DNA of 64,000 nucleotides from Thermoproteota archaeon (GTDB lineage: Archaea > Korarchaeota > Korarchaeia > Korarchaeales > Korarchaeaceae). The first letter of the stretch is position 1; each line of letters opens with the position of its first letter. The stretch is taken from positions 443,344 to 507,343 of the forward strand of contig JAOZGC010000002.1 in NCBI GenBank assembly GCA_027491915.1, read 5' to 3'. A program made the position numbers and the translations under genes. Of the stretch, positions 41,036 to 50,550 are shown piece by piece. The notes below the pieces were generated by a model, which was not told where the DNA came from, did not search any database, and saw only the letters and a program-made list of their open reading frames with translations.

Positions 41036-41542
41036 ATGGCCAAGCTGATGACGCTCATGGTCCTGCCGGAGAGGTGCACCGGCTGCAGGACCTGCGAGAA
41101 CGTCTGCTCCTACTACCACGAGGGGTCCTTCAACCCGGCCAGGTCCAGGATCCAGGTGGTCAGGGACGTGATCCGCGGAGTCAACGTCCCCCTCGTCTGC
41201 CAGCAGTGCGAAGACGCCCCCTGCGTGGCGGCCTGCCCGACCGGGGCCCTGAGCAGGGACGCCGAGAGGGGGCTGGTGGAGATAGACTACTCCAGGTGCA
41301 TAGGGTGCAAGACCTGCGTCTCCGTGTGCCCGTTCGGCGGCATGTCCACGGATCCGGTGACCAACAGGCCGATAAAGTGCGACTTCTGCGGCGGGGATCC
41401 CCAGTGCGTGAAGCACTGCGTTCCGGGCGCCCTGCTGTACGTCCCCGTCACGGCCGCCAACGTGCTGCAGAAGAGGAGGGTGCTGGAGAGGATACCCCAG
41501 TTCGTGGAGGTGGCCCTCCCGAAGCTGCCGGAGGTGGGCTGA
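41036..41542 (+). CDS. Polyferredoxin with four [4Fe-4S] sites (AorA-like)
   Basis: 168 aa with sixteen Cys in four groups of four: RCTGCRTCENVC, VCQQCEDAPCVAACP, RCIGCKTCVSVCP and KCDFCGGDPQCVKHC. This is the plan of DMSO-reductase/HycB-type electron-transfer subunits and of AorA. It would carry electrons from the AOR encoded directly downstream (TTG one base after the stop) to the FAD protein encoded divergently. No signal peptide, so cytoplasmic. Confidence 0.93.
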   Translation: MAKLMTLMVLPERCTGCRTCENVCSYYHEGSFNPARSRIQVVRDVIRGVNVPLVCQQCEDAPCVAACPTGALSRDAERGLVEIDYSRCIGCKTCVSVCPFGGMSTDPVTNRPIKCDFCGGDPQCVKHCVPGALLYVPVTAANVLQKRRVLERIPQFVEVALPKLPEVG

Positions 41543-41543
41543 G

Positions 41544-43475
41544 TTGGCGCTGGGCGGGTACGCCGGCCGCTACCTGGAGGTGGACCTCACCTCCGGTAGG
41601 TGGGTCGTCAGGGAGCTCCCCGGGAGGTGGGCCGTCGAGTACATAGGGGGGACGGGGTTCGCCGCCAGGTACCTCTGGGACCACGTCGGTCCGGGTGTGG
41701 ACCCCCTCTCCCCCGAGAACGTCCTGGTGGTGGCCACCGGCCCGGCTACGGGCTCGGCCGCGCCCATGAGCGGGAGGTTCGTCATTGCGTCCAAGGCCCC
41801 GCTCACCGGGATATGGGGGGAGTCCCACGCCGGGGGTCACTTCGGGCCGGCCCTGAAGTTCGCCGGCTACGACCTCGTCGCCGTCACCGGCAGGAGCGAG
41901 TCCCCGGTCTATCTCTGGATAGACGACGACAGCGTGGAGATAAGGGACGCCTCGGACCTCTGGGGGAAGACCACGACGGAGACCTTCTCGGCCATAAGGG
42001 AGGAGCTGGGCGATCCGGAGGTCCAGGCCGCCGTCATAGGCCCGGCCGGGGAGAGGCTGGTCAGGTTCGCCAACGTGATGGCCGACACGTGCGACGCCGC
42101 CGGCAGGACCGGCATGGGGGCCGTGATGGGGTCCAAGAACCTGAAGGCCGTGGCGGTCAGGGGGAGCCGCGGGGTGGAGCCGGCCTCGGACGAGTTCTAC
42201 GACGTGGTGAACGGGCTCTACGAGAAGGCCACCCGGGGGGAGTGGAGCAGGATAGCCGACGAGACCATCAGGGGGTACGGCACCCCCTACCTGATAGACG
42301 TCATGACCCAGATAGGGAGGCTCCCGACCAAGAACCACTACACGGGCCTGTTCGACCGGGCCGAGGACATAAACGCCACCGCCCTTGAGAGGTACAGGAT
42401 CAGCAAGAAGTCCTGCTTCAACTGCTTCCTCCAGTGCAAGTACGTCCACTACGTCCCGTCGGGGAGGTACGCCGGGACCCTGACCTGCGGCCCCGAGTAC
42501 GAGGCCCTGGTGGCCCTGGGATCCAACGTCATGGTGGGCAACCTGGAGGCCATACTCCACTACAACAGGCTGTGCAACGACTACGGCATGGACGTCATAA
42601 CGGCGGGGAAGATAGTCTCCTGGCTGATGGAGATCTACGAGAGGGGGCTCGTCTCGGAGGACGACCTCGGGGGGATCAGGCCCGTCTGGGGAGACGAGGA
42701 GGTGGTCGAGACCCTGATACACGCCATGGCCAGGAGGGAGGGGATCGGGGACCTGCTGGCCGAGGGCGGCCTGAGGGCGGCCAAGAAGATCGGGAGGGGA
42801 ACCGAGAGGTACCTGATCCACGTCAAGGGGCTGGAGGCCTCCGCCCAGGACGGCAGGAGCCACAAGTCCATAGGGCTGGCCCACGCCGTCAACGTCAGGG
42901 GCGCCGATCACCTGAGGGGTCTCTGCACCTACGACGAGCTCCCCTGGGCCGTGAAGTACGCGTACGAGAGGTTCGGCGAGGAGGAGGCCAGGAAGATGGT
43001 GGTGGACGACAGGCTGGATCCCCGGGGGAAGGGCTATCTAACCTGGCTCACCGAGAACTTCTACTCCGTCGTGGACTCCATAATCACCTGCAAGTACGGC
43101 ACCATGTGGCCCATGATCTACTACTACGACGACTTCGCCCCCATGCTGAGGACCCTCACCGGGCTGGAAGAGCTGGGAGACGAGAGGCGCCTGAGGATCG
43201 CGGGGGAGAGGATATACATGCTCAGGAGGGCCTTCAACGCCAGGGAGGGGGTTGGCAGGTCTCAGGACACCCTGAACCCCAGGTTCACCGAGGAGCCGAT
43301 GCCGGAGGGGCCGGGCAGGGGTCAGGTGGTGGAGCTGGACGTTATGCTCCCCGAGTACTACGAGTACAGGGGGCTGGACCTGGAGACCGGGTGGCCCAAG
43401 AGGGAGAAGCTGATCCAGCTCGGCCTGGGGGACGTGGCCGAGGAGCTGGCCGGGATGGGGAGGCTGGCCGAGTGA
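41544..43475 (+). CDS. Aldehyde ferredoxin oxidoreductase-family tungsten enzyme (AOR 2, AorB-like)
   Basis: 643 aa from a TTG. YIGGTGFAARYL is the pterin region; CFNCFLQC gives CxxCxxxC and SIITCKYG the fourth cluster Cys. GPEYEALVALGSN contains the catalytic Glu and ADHLRG the conserved His. It should oxidise aldehydes to carboxylic acids with a tungsten bis-pterin. Directly follows a four-cluster ferredoxin, and MoaD plus an FAD oxidoreductase are divergent, so it probably forms an AorABC-type complex. Confidence 0.94.
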   Translation: MALGGYAGRYLEVDLTSGRWVVRELPGRWAVEYIGGTGFAARYLWDHVGPGVDPLSPENVLVVATGPATGSAAPMSGRFVIASKAPLTGIWGESHAGGHFGPALKFAGYDLVAVTGRSESPVYLWIDDDSVEIRDASDLWGKTTTETFSAIREELGDPEVQAAVIGPAGERLVRFANVMADTCDAAGRTGMGAVMGSKNLKAVAVRGSRGVEPASDEFYDVVNGLYEKATRGEWSRIADETIRGYGTPYLIDVMTQIGRLPTKNHYTGLFDRAEDINATALERYRISKKSCFNCFLQCKYVHYVPSGRYAGTLTCGPEYEALVALGSNVMVGNLEAILHYNRLCNDYGMDVITAGKIVSWLMEIYERGLVSEDDLGGIRPVWGDEEVVETLIHAMARREGIGDLLAEGGLRAAKKIGRGTERYLIHVKGLEASAQDGRSHKSIGLAHAVNVRGADHLRGLCTYDELPWAVKYAYERFGEEEARKMVVDDRLDPRGKGYLTWLTENFYSVVDSIITCKYGTMWPMIYYYDDFAPMLRTLTGLEELGDERRLRIAGERIYMLRRAFNAREGVGRSQDTLNPRFTEEPMPEGPGRGQVVELDVMLPEYYEYRGLDLETGWPKREKLIQLGLGDVAEELAGMGRLAE

Positions 43476-43548
43476 GACCGCCTCGTCCCCCGGCCCGGCC
43501 GGACCCGATCTCATCCGACCAGCGTCAGCCTACGGTGGGGGATCCGGG

Positions 43549-44388
43549 TTGACGCCGCCCGGCCGTCCCGGGGACTCCTTCGAGAGGTTGAGGGGTGATC
43601 AGACCTCTGGGGCGGAGGAGCTTGCGGCCGCGGCCGCCGAGGCCGCGTCGGCCGCCCTGAGATTCGGGTGGAGTCGGGAGCGGGTCCTGGCCGAGCTCGA
43701 ACTCGTCCGCGACGCGCACCCAGAGATGATCCCCCTGGCCAACCTGCTGGCGGCGGCCCCCGGGATGGACCCCGGCGACTTCAGGGATGCGGCGGCCGCC
43801 ATGAGGGAGGCCGGGGCCGCGGCGGCCGCCGCGGCGGCCGACCTGCTGTCGGGGGCCGAGGTCGTCGCGACGCTCAGCAGGAGCTCCACGGTCCTGAGGG
43901 CGGTGGAGATGGCCCGCCCCGAGAGGCTGATCGTGCTGATCTCCGAGCCCGGGGGGGAGGGGAGGGCCGCGGCCTCCGCCGCGGCGGATATGGGGATCAG
44001 CGTGGACCTGATCCCCGACTCCTGCGCGGGGCACTTCGCCTCCGAGGTGGACGTCGGTCTGGTCGGGGCGGACGCGGTCCTCCGGGACGGGTCGCTGGTC
44101 AACAAGGCCGGGACCTCCGTCCTGGCGGCCGCCCTCCGGCGTCTGGGGAGGCCCCTCTACTCGGCCACCTCCCTGTGGAAGGTCGACGTCCTCGGCCTGT
44201 GGCCCGGGGTCAGGGAGGTGGGCTGGGATCCCGGCGGCGTCCCCCCCGGCGTCGGGACCAGGGCCGTCCTGTTCGACGTGACCCCGTCCCAGCACGTTGG
44301 GGCCTACGCGACGGAGAGGGGGGTGCTCGACCCCGGGGACGTCCTCGGGGAGGCCAGGTCCTCACTCCCCCTCCCCGTCCGGGGGTGA
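43549..44388 (+). CDS. eIF2B-alpha-like protein (IF-2B family)
   Basis: 279 aa from a TTG. The N-terminal half is helical and Ala-rich. The C-terminal half has VATLSRSSTVLRAV, LISEPGGEGR, VGADAVLRDGSLVNKAGTSVLA and FDVTP, matching eIF2B alpha/beta/delta and ribose-1,5-bisphosphate isomerase folds. The GAD...NKxGT block is the family signature. Archaeal members act as sugar-phosphate isomerases or as regulators of aIF2; sequence alone does not decide. Its 3' end overlaps the convergent vapC by 27 bp. Confidence 0.82.
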   Translation: MTPPGRPGDSFERLRGDQTSGAEELAAAAAEAASAALRFGWSRERVLAELELVRDAHPEMIPLANLLAAAPGMDPGDFRDAAAAMREAGAAAAAAAADLLSGAEVVATLSRSSTVLRAVEMARPERLIVLISEPGGEGRAAASAAADMGISVDLIPDSCAGHFASEVDVGLVGADAVLRDGSLVNKAGTSVLAAALRRLGRPLYSATSLWKVDVLGLWPGVREVGWDPGGVPPGVGTRAVLFDVTPSQHVGAYATERGVLDPGDVLGEARSSLPLPVRG

Positions 44389-44838
44389 TCCGCCGCCCCC
44401 GCCGGTCCTCCCCCGCGGCGGGCCCCCGTACTCCCACAGCCAGATCACTGGGGTCACCGATCTCGCCGCCTCCCCCTGCCTCCCGTCGGCCGTCACCAGG
44501 GGGGCGCCCATCAGCTCGGACAGCGCGATGTAGGAGGAGTCGTAGAACGTGACGCCGAGCGTCCTGGCGAGCCTGGCCGCCTCGGCGGCCGCCTCACGGG
44601 ACGGCGGCCTGAGGTCCACCCCCAGGTTCAGGAGGGCCTCCAGGGCGAGGGCGCAGTCGTCGGCCGACAGCTGAGGGTTCCTCCACAGGGCGTTCCCCAC
44701 CTCGTAAAGCAGGTGGTCCGGCGCCGAGAGCTCGATCGAGCCGCCGACCAGGTCGTCCCTCAGGGCCAGGGCCCGATCCGTCCACTCCTCCGCGTTGAAC
44801 CACTTGACCGCCACGCTGGCGTCCACCACGAGCCTCAA
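44362..44838 (-). CDS. vapC: VapC-type PIN-domain toxin
   Basis: 158 aa. VVDASVAVKWF, APDHLLYEVGNAL, FYDSSYIALSEL and LVTADG hold the PIN acidic residues. The last 25 residues are Gly/Pro/Arg-rich and look like a tail added by read-through into the convergent gene region. Resembles the second VapC of this window in motif layout. Overlaps vapB by four bases. Confidence 0.9.
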   Translation of the reverse strand: MRLVVDASVAVKWFNAEEWTDRALALRDDLVGGSIELSAPDHLLYEVGNALWRNPQLSADDCALALEALLNLGVDLRPPSREAAAEAARLARTLGVTFYDSSYIALSELMGAPLVTADGRQGEAARSVTPVIWLWEYGGPPRGRTGGGGGSPPDGEGE

Positions 44839-45050
44839 GAATCCCTATCCTCCCTCACCGAGCGGGCGGCCTCGAAGGCGCCGGGGCGCGTCTTCGACCT
44901 GATCGCGTCGACCAACTCGGCCGCCCTACTCCTCCGCTCGAGCTCGATCCTCTCCTCTATCTTCCTCCTGAGGTACTCGCTCCAGTTTATCCTCACCAGC
45001 CTCATCTCCTCCTTGAGCCTCTCGGGCACGCGCACGGACACGACCGGCAT
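44835..45050 (-). CDS. vapB: VapB-type antitoxin (ribbon-helix-helix)
   Basis: 71 aa. VVSVRVPERLKEEMRLVRINWSE is the RHH strand and first helix, closely similar in pattern to the second VapB in this window (INWSE versus VNWSE). The ATG at 45050 is 27-36 bp from a TATA-like element. The frame is open far upstream through nuoN but that part is not protein-like. Confidence 0.88.
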   Translation of the reverse strand: MPVVSVRVPERLKEEMRLVRINWSEYLRRKIEERIELERRSRAAELVDAIRSKTRPGAFEAARSVREDRDS

Positions 45051-45076
45051 GCTGCCCTCGGTCAAACGCCACTGTC

Positions 45077-45087
45077 TATACTTATAT
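45077..45087 (-). promoter_or_regulatory. TATA element of the third VapBC pair
   Basis: ATATAAGTATA on the minus strand, about 30 bp before the vapB ATG. Confidence 0.55.
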
Positions 45088-45139
45088 GTCGTGCGCCGAC
45101 GTACTGAGGCTGAGGGCGCGGCCCGGCCGCCGGCCCCGC

Positions 45140-46558
45140 TCACGGGTTGAGGAGCCCGGCCAGCAGCTGGGCCGGTCCCAGACCCAGCAGCACGGTCAGG
45201 GCGGCCGCGGCCGCGGCGACCAGCACCGCCGGATCGCCGACCCTCTCCCGGGGCATGCCCTCCCTGGGGCCGCCGGCGAAGTACATGTACCTTATGACCT
45301 GGGCGTAGTAGCCCACCGACACCCCGCTGTTCAGGACCCCCGCCAGGGCCAGCCACGGGGCGGCGTCTGCCACGGAGAGGAAGAGGTAGGTGAACTTGCT
45401 CCAGAACCCTATGAGGGGCGGCATGCCCATGAGGCTGAGCATCAGCACCGTGACGGCCGCGCCCAGCGTCGGCATCCTCCTCCCCAGCCCCCTGATGTCC
45501 TCCAACCCGACGCCCACCCCCTCCCTCACCAGGTAGGCCAGGGCGACGAATATCCCGACCTTGGCCAGCACGTAAGTGGTCATGTGGAGGGCCACCCCCT
45601 GAAGCCCCAGGGCCCGGGCGGCTGGGTCGGACGCGGCGGCGAGCCCCACCAGCAGGTAGCCGGCGTGGGCTATGCTGCTGTAGGCCATCATCCTCTGGAC
45701 GTTCCCCTGGACCAGCGCGGCCACGTTCCCGAACGTCATGGTGGCCACGGCGAACAGCGCCAGCGAGGGGAGCCATGAGGCGAGCCCTGGCGCCATGGGG
45801 ACGACGACCCTCAGGAGTCCGGCGACGGCGGCCATCTTGACCACCCCCGCTATGTAGGCCACCAGTATCGGGTGGACGCCGCCGTAGACGTCCGGGAGCC
45901 AGCCGTGGAACGGGAAGACCCCCAGCTTGAAGCCGAAGGCGGCCACCAGCAGCAGGATCCCCAGGGCCGCCATCGTCGGGTCGACCCCCGCCGGCAGCCC
46001 GGCCAGCCGGGCGGTCCCGGTCAGCCCCACGGCCACCCCCAGCCCGTATATCAGCAGCGAGGAGGAGACGGCGCCCATGATCCCGTACTTCATGGCCCCC
46101 TGCAGGGAGGCCCCGTCCTTCCTGATCCCGGCCAGAACGTAGGAAGCCACCGCCACCAGGGCCCACGCGGCCACCAGGGTCACCGCGTCGGCCACGTGGA
46201 CCATGACGTGGACCCCGGCCAGGGCCAGGAGCATCAGGGCGTAGGCGCTGTAGGAGGTCGGCCAGGACCCCACCTCCGGCGCGGAGGCCCCGGCGACCAG
46301 CAGGGCCCCGAGGGTCGCCAGGAGCCCCAGGTAGGAGGAGTAGGGGTCGAGCCTGATCGCCCCGGAGAATATCTCGACGGGTCCCGCGGCGGTCAGCTCA
46401 GCCGCCAGCGCGCAGGAGAGGGCCAGGGCGGCGGCCAGCGTCGCCAGCGCGACGGCCGCCGGGGTCCTCCTCCCCCTCCCCTCCAGGAGGGGCAGGATCA
46501 GTCCCGGCGCCGTCAGCACGACCATCAGCACCTCGAATGTGGTCGCCGGATCCGCCAT
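45140..46558 (-). CDS. nuoN: NADH dehydrogenase-like complex I subunit N
   Basis: 472 aa with about fourteen hydrophobic helices. LFPFHGWLPDVYGG-type (VFPFHGWLPDVYGGVH) and SIAHAGYLLVGLAA are antiporter-type subunit motifs; the Lys and His in the mid-membrane proton path are kept. Proton-pumping subunit of the membrane arm. Last gene of the nuo cluster, starting three bases after the nuoL stop. The order ends L-N, which identifies it as N rather than M. Confidence 0.93.
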   Translation of the reverse strand: MADPATTFEVLMVVLTAPGLILPLLEGRGRRTPAAVALATLAAALALSCALAAELTAAGPVEIFSGAIRLDPYSSYLGLLATLGALLVAGASAPEVGSWPTSYSAYALMLLALAGVHVMVHVADAVTLVAAWALVAVASYVLAGIRKDGASLQGAMKYGIMGAVSSSLLIYGLGVAVGLTGTARLAGLPAGVDPTMAALGILLLVAAFGFKLGVFPFHGWLPDVYGGVHPILVAYIAGVVKMAAVAGLLRVVVPMAPGLASWLPSLALFAVATMTFGNVAALVQGNVQRMMAYSSIAHAGYLLVGLAAASDPAARALGLQGVALHMTTYVLAKVGIFVALAYLVREGVGVGLEDIRGLGRRMPTLGAAVTVLMLSLMGMPPLIGFWSKFTYLFLSVADAAPWLALAGVLNSGVSVGYYAQVIRYMYFAGGPREGMPRERVGDPAVLVAAAAAALTVLLGLGPAQLLAGLLNP

Positions 46559-46561
46559 GCC

Positions 46562-48688
46562 TCACACCACCCACACCAGGACGTACACGAGCAGGGCCAG
46601 CCCGGCGAAGAACAGGAGCAGGTAGTGGTTGACCGCGCCCGTCTGCAGCCTCCTGAACTGCCTCCCGATCCAGAGGGCCAGGGCTGGGAGGGCCTCGTTG
46701 TAGCCGCGGTCCACCACCCCCCTCTCGAAGGTCCAGCCCAGCTCGCTGGCCCCCCAGGCGGAAGCCGGCACGAGCCTGTGGTAGAACCCGTCGACCACGA
46801 TGCTCTCGAAGTATCGGAACCCCGCCCTCGAGAGCCACGCGAACCCCCCGACTATCACCCTGTAGTAGAGGCTGTTGACGTACCACCTGTCGTAGAGGAA
46901 CTCCCTGAGGGCCCGGAGCGGCCCGGGGCCGGCCGCGGCCGCCAGCAGCCTCCCGCCCGCCGGCGTCTGGTAGGCCACCCACCCCAGGGCCACCCCGCCG
47001 AACACCATCGAGAGCGAGGCGGCGAGCATCCCGGGCTCGAGGTGCACCTCGAATCCGGGGACCTCCCCCAGGGCAAGCACGTTTCTGGAGACGGCCTCCA
47101 GGATTCGGGGGCCGACGAGCGGCCAGGCGACGCCGAGCAGGAGGGTGGCCGCCGCCAGCGTCAGGTAGGGAGCCAGCATGAGCGGGCGGGCCTCGTGCAG
47201 CCTGTGCTCCCTCCTGAGGCGGGACACGTTGTCCGACTCCTCGTAGAAGAAGGTCCTCAGCACAAGGCGGGTGGAGTAGAAGGCGGTCAGCCCGGCCGTG
47301 ACCACGCCCAGCGCGTACGCGGCCGCGATCCCCGACTCGGCGGCGGCCTCGACGACCGCGTCCTTGCTCCAGAAACCCATCAGCGGGGGGACCCCGGCCA
47401 GGCTGAGCGCGGTCACCAGCATGGAGGCCATGGTGAGCCTCATGGGATCGGACAGGCGCCCCATGTCGTCCAGGTACTTCGAGTGGACCGCGTGTATCAC
47501 GGCCCCGGCCCCCAGGAACAGAGCCGCCTTGAACATGGCGTGGCTCATGAAGTGGGAGAACCCGGCCATGAGCCCGGAGGAGAACTCCCCCATGAGCCCC
47601 GCGCTCCCCAGGGCCAGGAACATGTACCCGAGCTGGGAGGCCGTGGAGAAGGCCAGTACGAGCTTCAATTCCCGGGCCACTAGGGCCTGGGTGGCCATGA
47701 AGAACGCGGTGAAGGCCCCCGCCAGGGCCACCACCTCGAAGTAGGTGGAGACGGCCTGGGACGCCGCCGGGACGGCGGCCAGCTCGGCCTGGGCCAGCTT
47801 GAATATGGGGCCGAACCTCAGCAGGAAGTAGACCCCCGCCTTGACCATCGTGGCGGCGTGTATCAGGGCGCTGACCGAGGTGGGCCCGGTCATCGCCGTG
47901 ACCAGCCACTCGTGGAACGGGAACTGGGCGCTCTTCGCCATGGCCCCGAGGGAGAAGGTCAGCAGGAAGGGCAGCAGGAGCCCCCTGGCGGCCAGCCAGG
48001 AAGCCCACTCCCCGGCCGACGACGCTATCTCGGGGATGCTGAAGGTGCCCGTCAGGAGGTAGAGGACCCCTATCCCCACCAGGAAGCCGACGTCCCCGAG
48101 CCTGGTGAACACCAGGGCCCTGAGGCCGCTGTGACTCGGGGTGAACCACATCGGGACTCCCAGGGCCCTCCTCCCGACGTCCCCCACGCACCTCTCCTCC
48201 TCGTCGGTGTGCCAGTGTCCTATCAGGGCGTAGGACGCCAGGCCGGTCCCCTCCCATCCCAGGAACATCACCAGCAGGTTGTCGGCCATGACGAGCAGGA
48301 GCATGCTGCCCACGAAGAAGTCGAAGAAGAACCAGTACCTGGTCCTCCCGGGATCCTCTGCCATGTACTCCAGGCTGTAGATCCCTATCAGGAAGCACAG
48401 CCAGGATATTATCAGGGCCATCGCGGCGGACAGGGTGTCCACGTAGACCCCGGCGTCCAGCCCCAGGCTGGGCACCCAGGGGACCGACCACGTCACCAGG
48501 CCCTCTGGGGAGGAGAAGACGTCCCACGCCAGGATCGAGGCCGAGAGGGCCGACACCCCAAGCAGGGATGCGGCCAGCGCGTCCCTCCCCCTGTCGAGCC
48601 TGGACAGGAGCAGGGACAGGACGGCCCCGGCGTAGGGGAGGGCCCAAGTGACGACGGCCGCGACCTGAGCCGGGTCCACCGTGACCAC
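46562..48688 (-). CDS. nuoL: NADH dehydrogenase-like complex I subunit L
   Basis: 708 aa, about sixteen hydrophobic helices. FPFHEWLVTAMTGPTSVSALIHAATMVKAGVYFL is the antiporter core with the key Lys and His residues, and ends with a long C-terminal helix region as in NuoL. An inserted WHTDEEERCVGDVGRR stretch near 158 is a feature I associate with archaeal versions. It pumps protons at the distal membrane arm. Start overlaps the nuoM 3' end closely. Confidence 0.95.
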   Translation of the reverse strand: MVTVDPAQVAAVVTWALPYAGAVLSLLLSRLDRGRDALAASLLGVSALSASILAWDVFSSPEGLVTWSVPWVPSLGLDAGVYVDTLSAAMALIISWLCFLIGIYSLEYMAEDPGRTRYWFFFDFFVGSMLLLVMADNLLVMFLGWEGTGLASYALIGHWHTDEEERCVGDVGRRALGVPMWFTPSHSGLRALVFTRLGDVGFLVGIGVLYLLTGTFSIPEIASSAGEWASWLAARGLLLPFLLTFSLGAMAKSAQFPFHEWLVTAMTGPTSVSALIHAATMVKAGVYFLLRFGPIFKLAQAELAAVPAASQAVSTYFEVVALAGAFTAFFMATQALVARELKLVLAFSTASQLGYMFLALGSAGLMGEFSSGLMAGFSHFMSHAMFKAALFLGAGAVIHAVHSKYLDDMGRLSDPMRLTMASMLVTALSLAGVPPLMGFWSKDAVVEAAAESGIAAAYALGVVTAGLTAFYSTRLVLRTFFYEESDNVSRLRREHRLHEARPLMLAPYLTLAAATLLLGVAWPLVGPRILEAVSRNVLALGEVPGFEVHLEPGMLAASLSMVFGGVALGWVAYQTPAGGRLLAAAAGPGPLRALREFLYDRWYVNSLYYRVIVGGFAWLSRAGFRYFESIVVDGFYHRLVPASAWGASELGWTFERGVVDRGYNEALPALALWIGRQFRRLQTGAVNHYLLLFFAGLALLVYVLVWVV

Positions 48689-48689
48689 C

Positions 48690-50240
48690 TCATCCCAGGA
48701 TCGAGCTCACCGCGGCGCTCAGCGGATCGAGCACCACGCCCGGCCAGAGGAACAGCAGGATCCCGGCGGCCGCCACGACCGCCATCGGACCCAGCAGGGT
48801 CCAGCCGGCCTCCTCTGCCCCCTCGGTCCGATCCGTCGGCTGGCCGAAGAATATCCTCTTCATGGTCAGGAAGGCGTAGGCCGTGGAGAGCCCTATGCCG
48901 ACGAGTAGGATCAGCACCATGGCCGAGAAGTAGGCGGCCGACCCGCCCACGGCGGTGCCGGCCAGCCCGGTCAGTATCAGGATCTCGCTCCAGAGCCCCA
49001 GGGACGGGGGTATCCCGGTTATGTGCATGAACCCCAACAGGGCCAGGGACGACGTCATCGGCATCCTGGAGGCCAGCCCCCCCATCTTGGATATGCTCCT
49101 GAGGCCGTCCATCTGCACTATCAGGACCCCGGCCGTCGAGAAGAGCAGGGCCTTCCCCACCGCGTGGGCCGCGTAGTGGGTCATGGCCCCGGCGACGCCG
49201 GCCGGGGTCAGGGTCGACACCCCGGCCAGTATGTAACCCATCTGGGACACGCTGGAGTAGGCCAGCAGCCTCTTGAAGTCGTCCTGGGCGAGGGCCATCA
49301 GCCCCCCGTAGACTATGGTGAACAGCCCCAGGGGCAGGGTGTAGGTGGCCAGGCGGGCGAACTCGGCCGGGAACATGGGGTACACTATCCTGACCAGGGC
49401 GTAGCCCGCGATGCCTATCAGGTTGGGGGACAGCAGGGCCGAGACGGGGGTGGGCGCCTCGGCGTGCGCGTACGGAAGCCATATGTGGACCCCGAACACC
49501 GCCAGCTTGACGAAGAGCCCGAGGCAGAGGGCCGCCACCACCGGCATCCTCAGGCCGGCCGGGAGGAGGGCCCCAACCTCGACGGGCCGCAGGAGCTCCG
49601 GATCATAGAAGTCGAAGGTCCCGGCCGCAAGCCCGGCGACCAGCGCGCCGACCAAGAAGACCAGGGCACCCACGTGCGTCCATATCAGGTACAGGAGGGC
49701 TATCCTCCCCCGGTTCCCGTATCCGTAGAAGGCTATCAGGAGGAAGCTGGGCAGGAGCGACACCTCCAGGAAGAGGTAGAACTCTATCAGGTTGGTGGAC
49801 AGGACCGTCCCCATCATGGCCGCGGCGAACATGACGTAGAGCATGTAGTAGACGCCCCAGCCGGGCGCACCCCCTCCCTCCTCCCGCTCGAACTCCTCGA
49901 AGCGGTGCTCCATGTACCTCAGGGAGTACACCGAGATCGTCACGGTCACCAGGGCTATGGAGATGGCCAGCGGCGCGCTGAGCCCGTCCAGGAGCATGCT
50001 GAACCTCCCTATGGACTCGGATCGGAAGAACACCGGATCGACGACCGGCCCCCCGAGGCCGAACCTCGCCGCGATCCACGCCACGGCGGCGGCCGGGATC
50101 ATCAGCAGGACGGTCCCGGCGGCCGCGGTCCCCCTCCTGCCCAGGGAATCGTCCAGGAGCGGGAGCGCCAGCGAGATCGCGATGGGGGCGACCACGCTGG
50201 TGAACAGGATGGGACTGTCCAGGATCAACTCACTCACCAC
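48690..50240 (-). CDS. nuoM: NADH dehydrogenase-like complex I subunit M
   Basis: 516 aa, about fourteen hydrophobic helices. VFGVHIWLPYAHAEAPTPVSALLSPNLIGIAGYALVR and YSSVSQMGYILAGV are NuoM antiporter motifs. Membrane-arm proton pump. It overlaps the nuoK 3' end by 11 bp. Identified as M by its position between K and L and by the WLPxAHxEAP motif. Confidence 0.94.
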   Translation of the reverse strand: MVSELILDSPILFTSVVAPIAISLALPLLDDSLGRRGTAAAGTVLLMIPAAAVAWIAARFGLGGPVVDPVFFRSESIGRFSMLLDGLSAPLAISIALVTVTISVYSLRYMEHRFEEFEREEGGGAPGWGVYYMLYVMFAAAMMGTVLSTNLIEFYLFLEVSLLPSFLLIAFYGYGNRGRIALLYLIWTHVGALVFLVGALVAGLAAGTFDFYDPELLRPVEVGALLPAGLRMPVVAALCLGLFVKLAVFGVHIWLPYAHAEAPTPVSALLSPNLIGIAGYALVRIVYPMFPAEFARLATYTLPLGLFTIVYGGLMALAQDDFKRLLAYSSVSQMGYILAGVSTLTPAGVAGAMTHYAAHAVGKALLFSTAGVLIVQMDGLRSISKMGGLASRMPMTSSLALLGFMHITGIPPSLGLWSEILILTGLAGTAVGGSAAYFSAMVLILLVGIGLSTAYAFLTMKRIFFGQPTDRTEGAEEAGWTLLGPMAVVAAAGILLFLWPGVVLDPLSAAVSSILG

Positions 50241-50550
50241 CCTCCCTAAGTCCGTAAACGTCCAGGCTCCCCCTCAACCTGAACATGAGCACGGCCAGCG
50301 AGACCACAACCCCTATCTCCGCGGCCCCCAGGGACACGGCCAGGAGGGCGAGGACGCCGCCCTCCGCGGCCCCAACCCGAGACGCGGAGGTCAGGGCCAG
50401 CAGGGCCAGCAGGGCCGCGTTGAACATCAGCTCCGTGGCCAGGAGCATGCGTATGACGTTCCTCCGCGTGAGGACCCCGTAGAGCCCCACGCAGAACATG
50501 ATCGACGAGACGACCAGGTAGGCGTAGGGGTTCCCAGCGATCGCGATCAC
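50230..50550 (-). CDS. nuoK: NADH dehydrogenase-like complex I subunit K
   Basis: 106 aa, three hydrophobic helices. GLYGVLTRRNVIRMLLATELMFNAALLAL contains the conserved Glu of helix 2 and the Asn, and the third helix has a second Glu (LGAAEIGVVVSLAVL), both part of the proton path. Overlaps nuoJ by four bases. Confidence 0.94.
   Translation of the reverse strand: MIAIAGNPYAYLVVSSIMFCVGLYGVLTRRNVIRMLLATELMFNAALLALLALTSASRVGAAEGGVLALLAVSLGAAEIGVVVSLAVLMFRLRGSLDVYGLREGGE

Noticed and set aside
44362-45140. Single large gene joining vapB with the nuoN region on the minus strand
   Set aside because: The upstream part lies in the wrong phase for nuoN and is not protein-like; a TATA element and ATG mark the true vapB start.
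46398-48647. A long minus-strand frame beside nuoL in another phase
   Set aside because: Composition is Gly/Arg/Pro-rich and the nuoL frame carries all complex I motifs.
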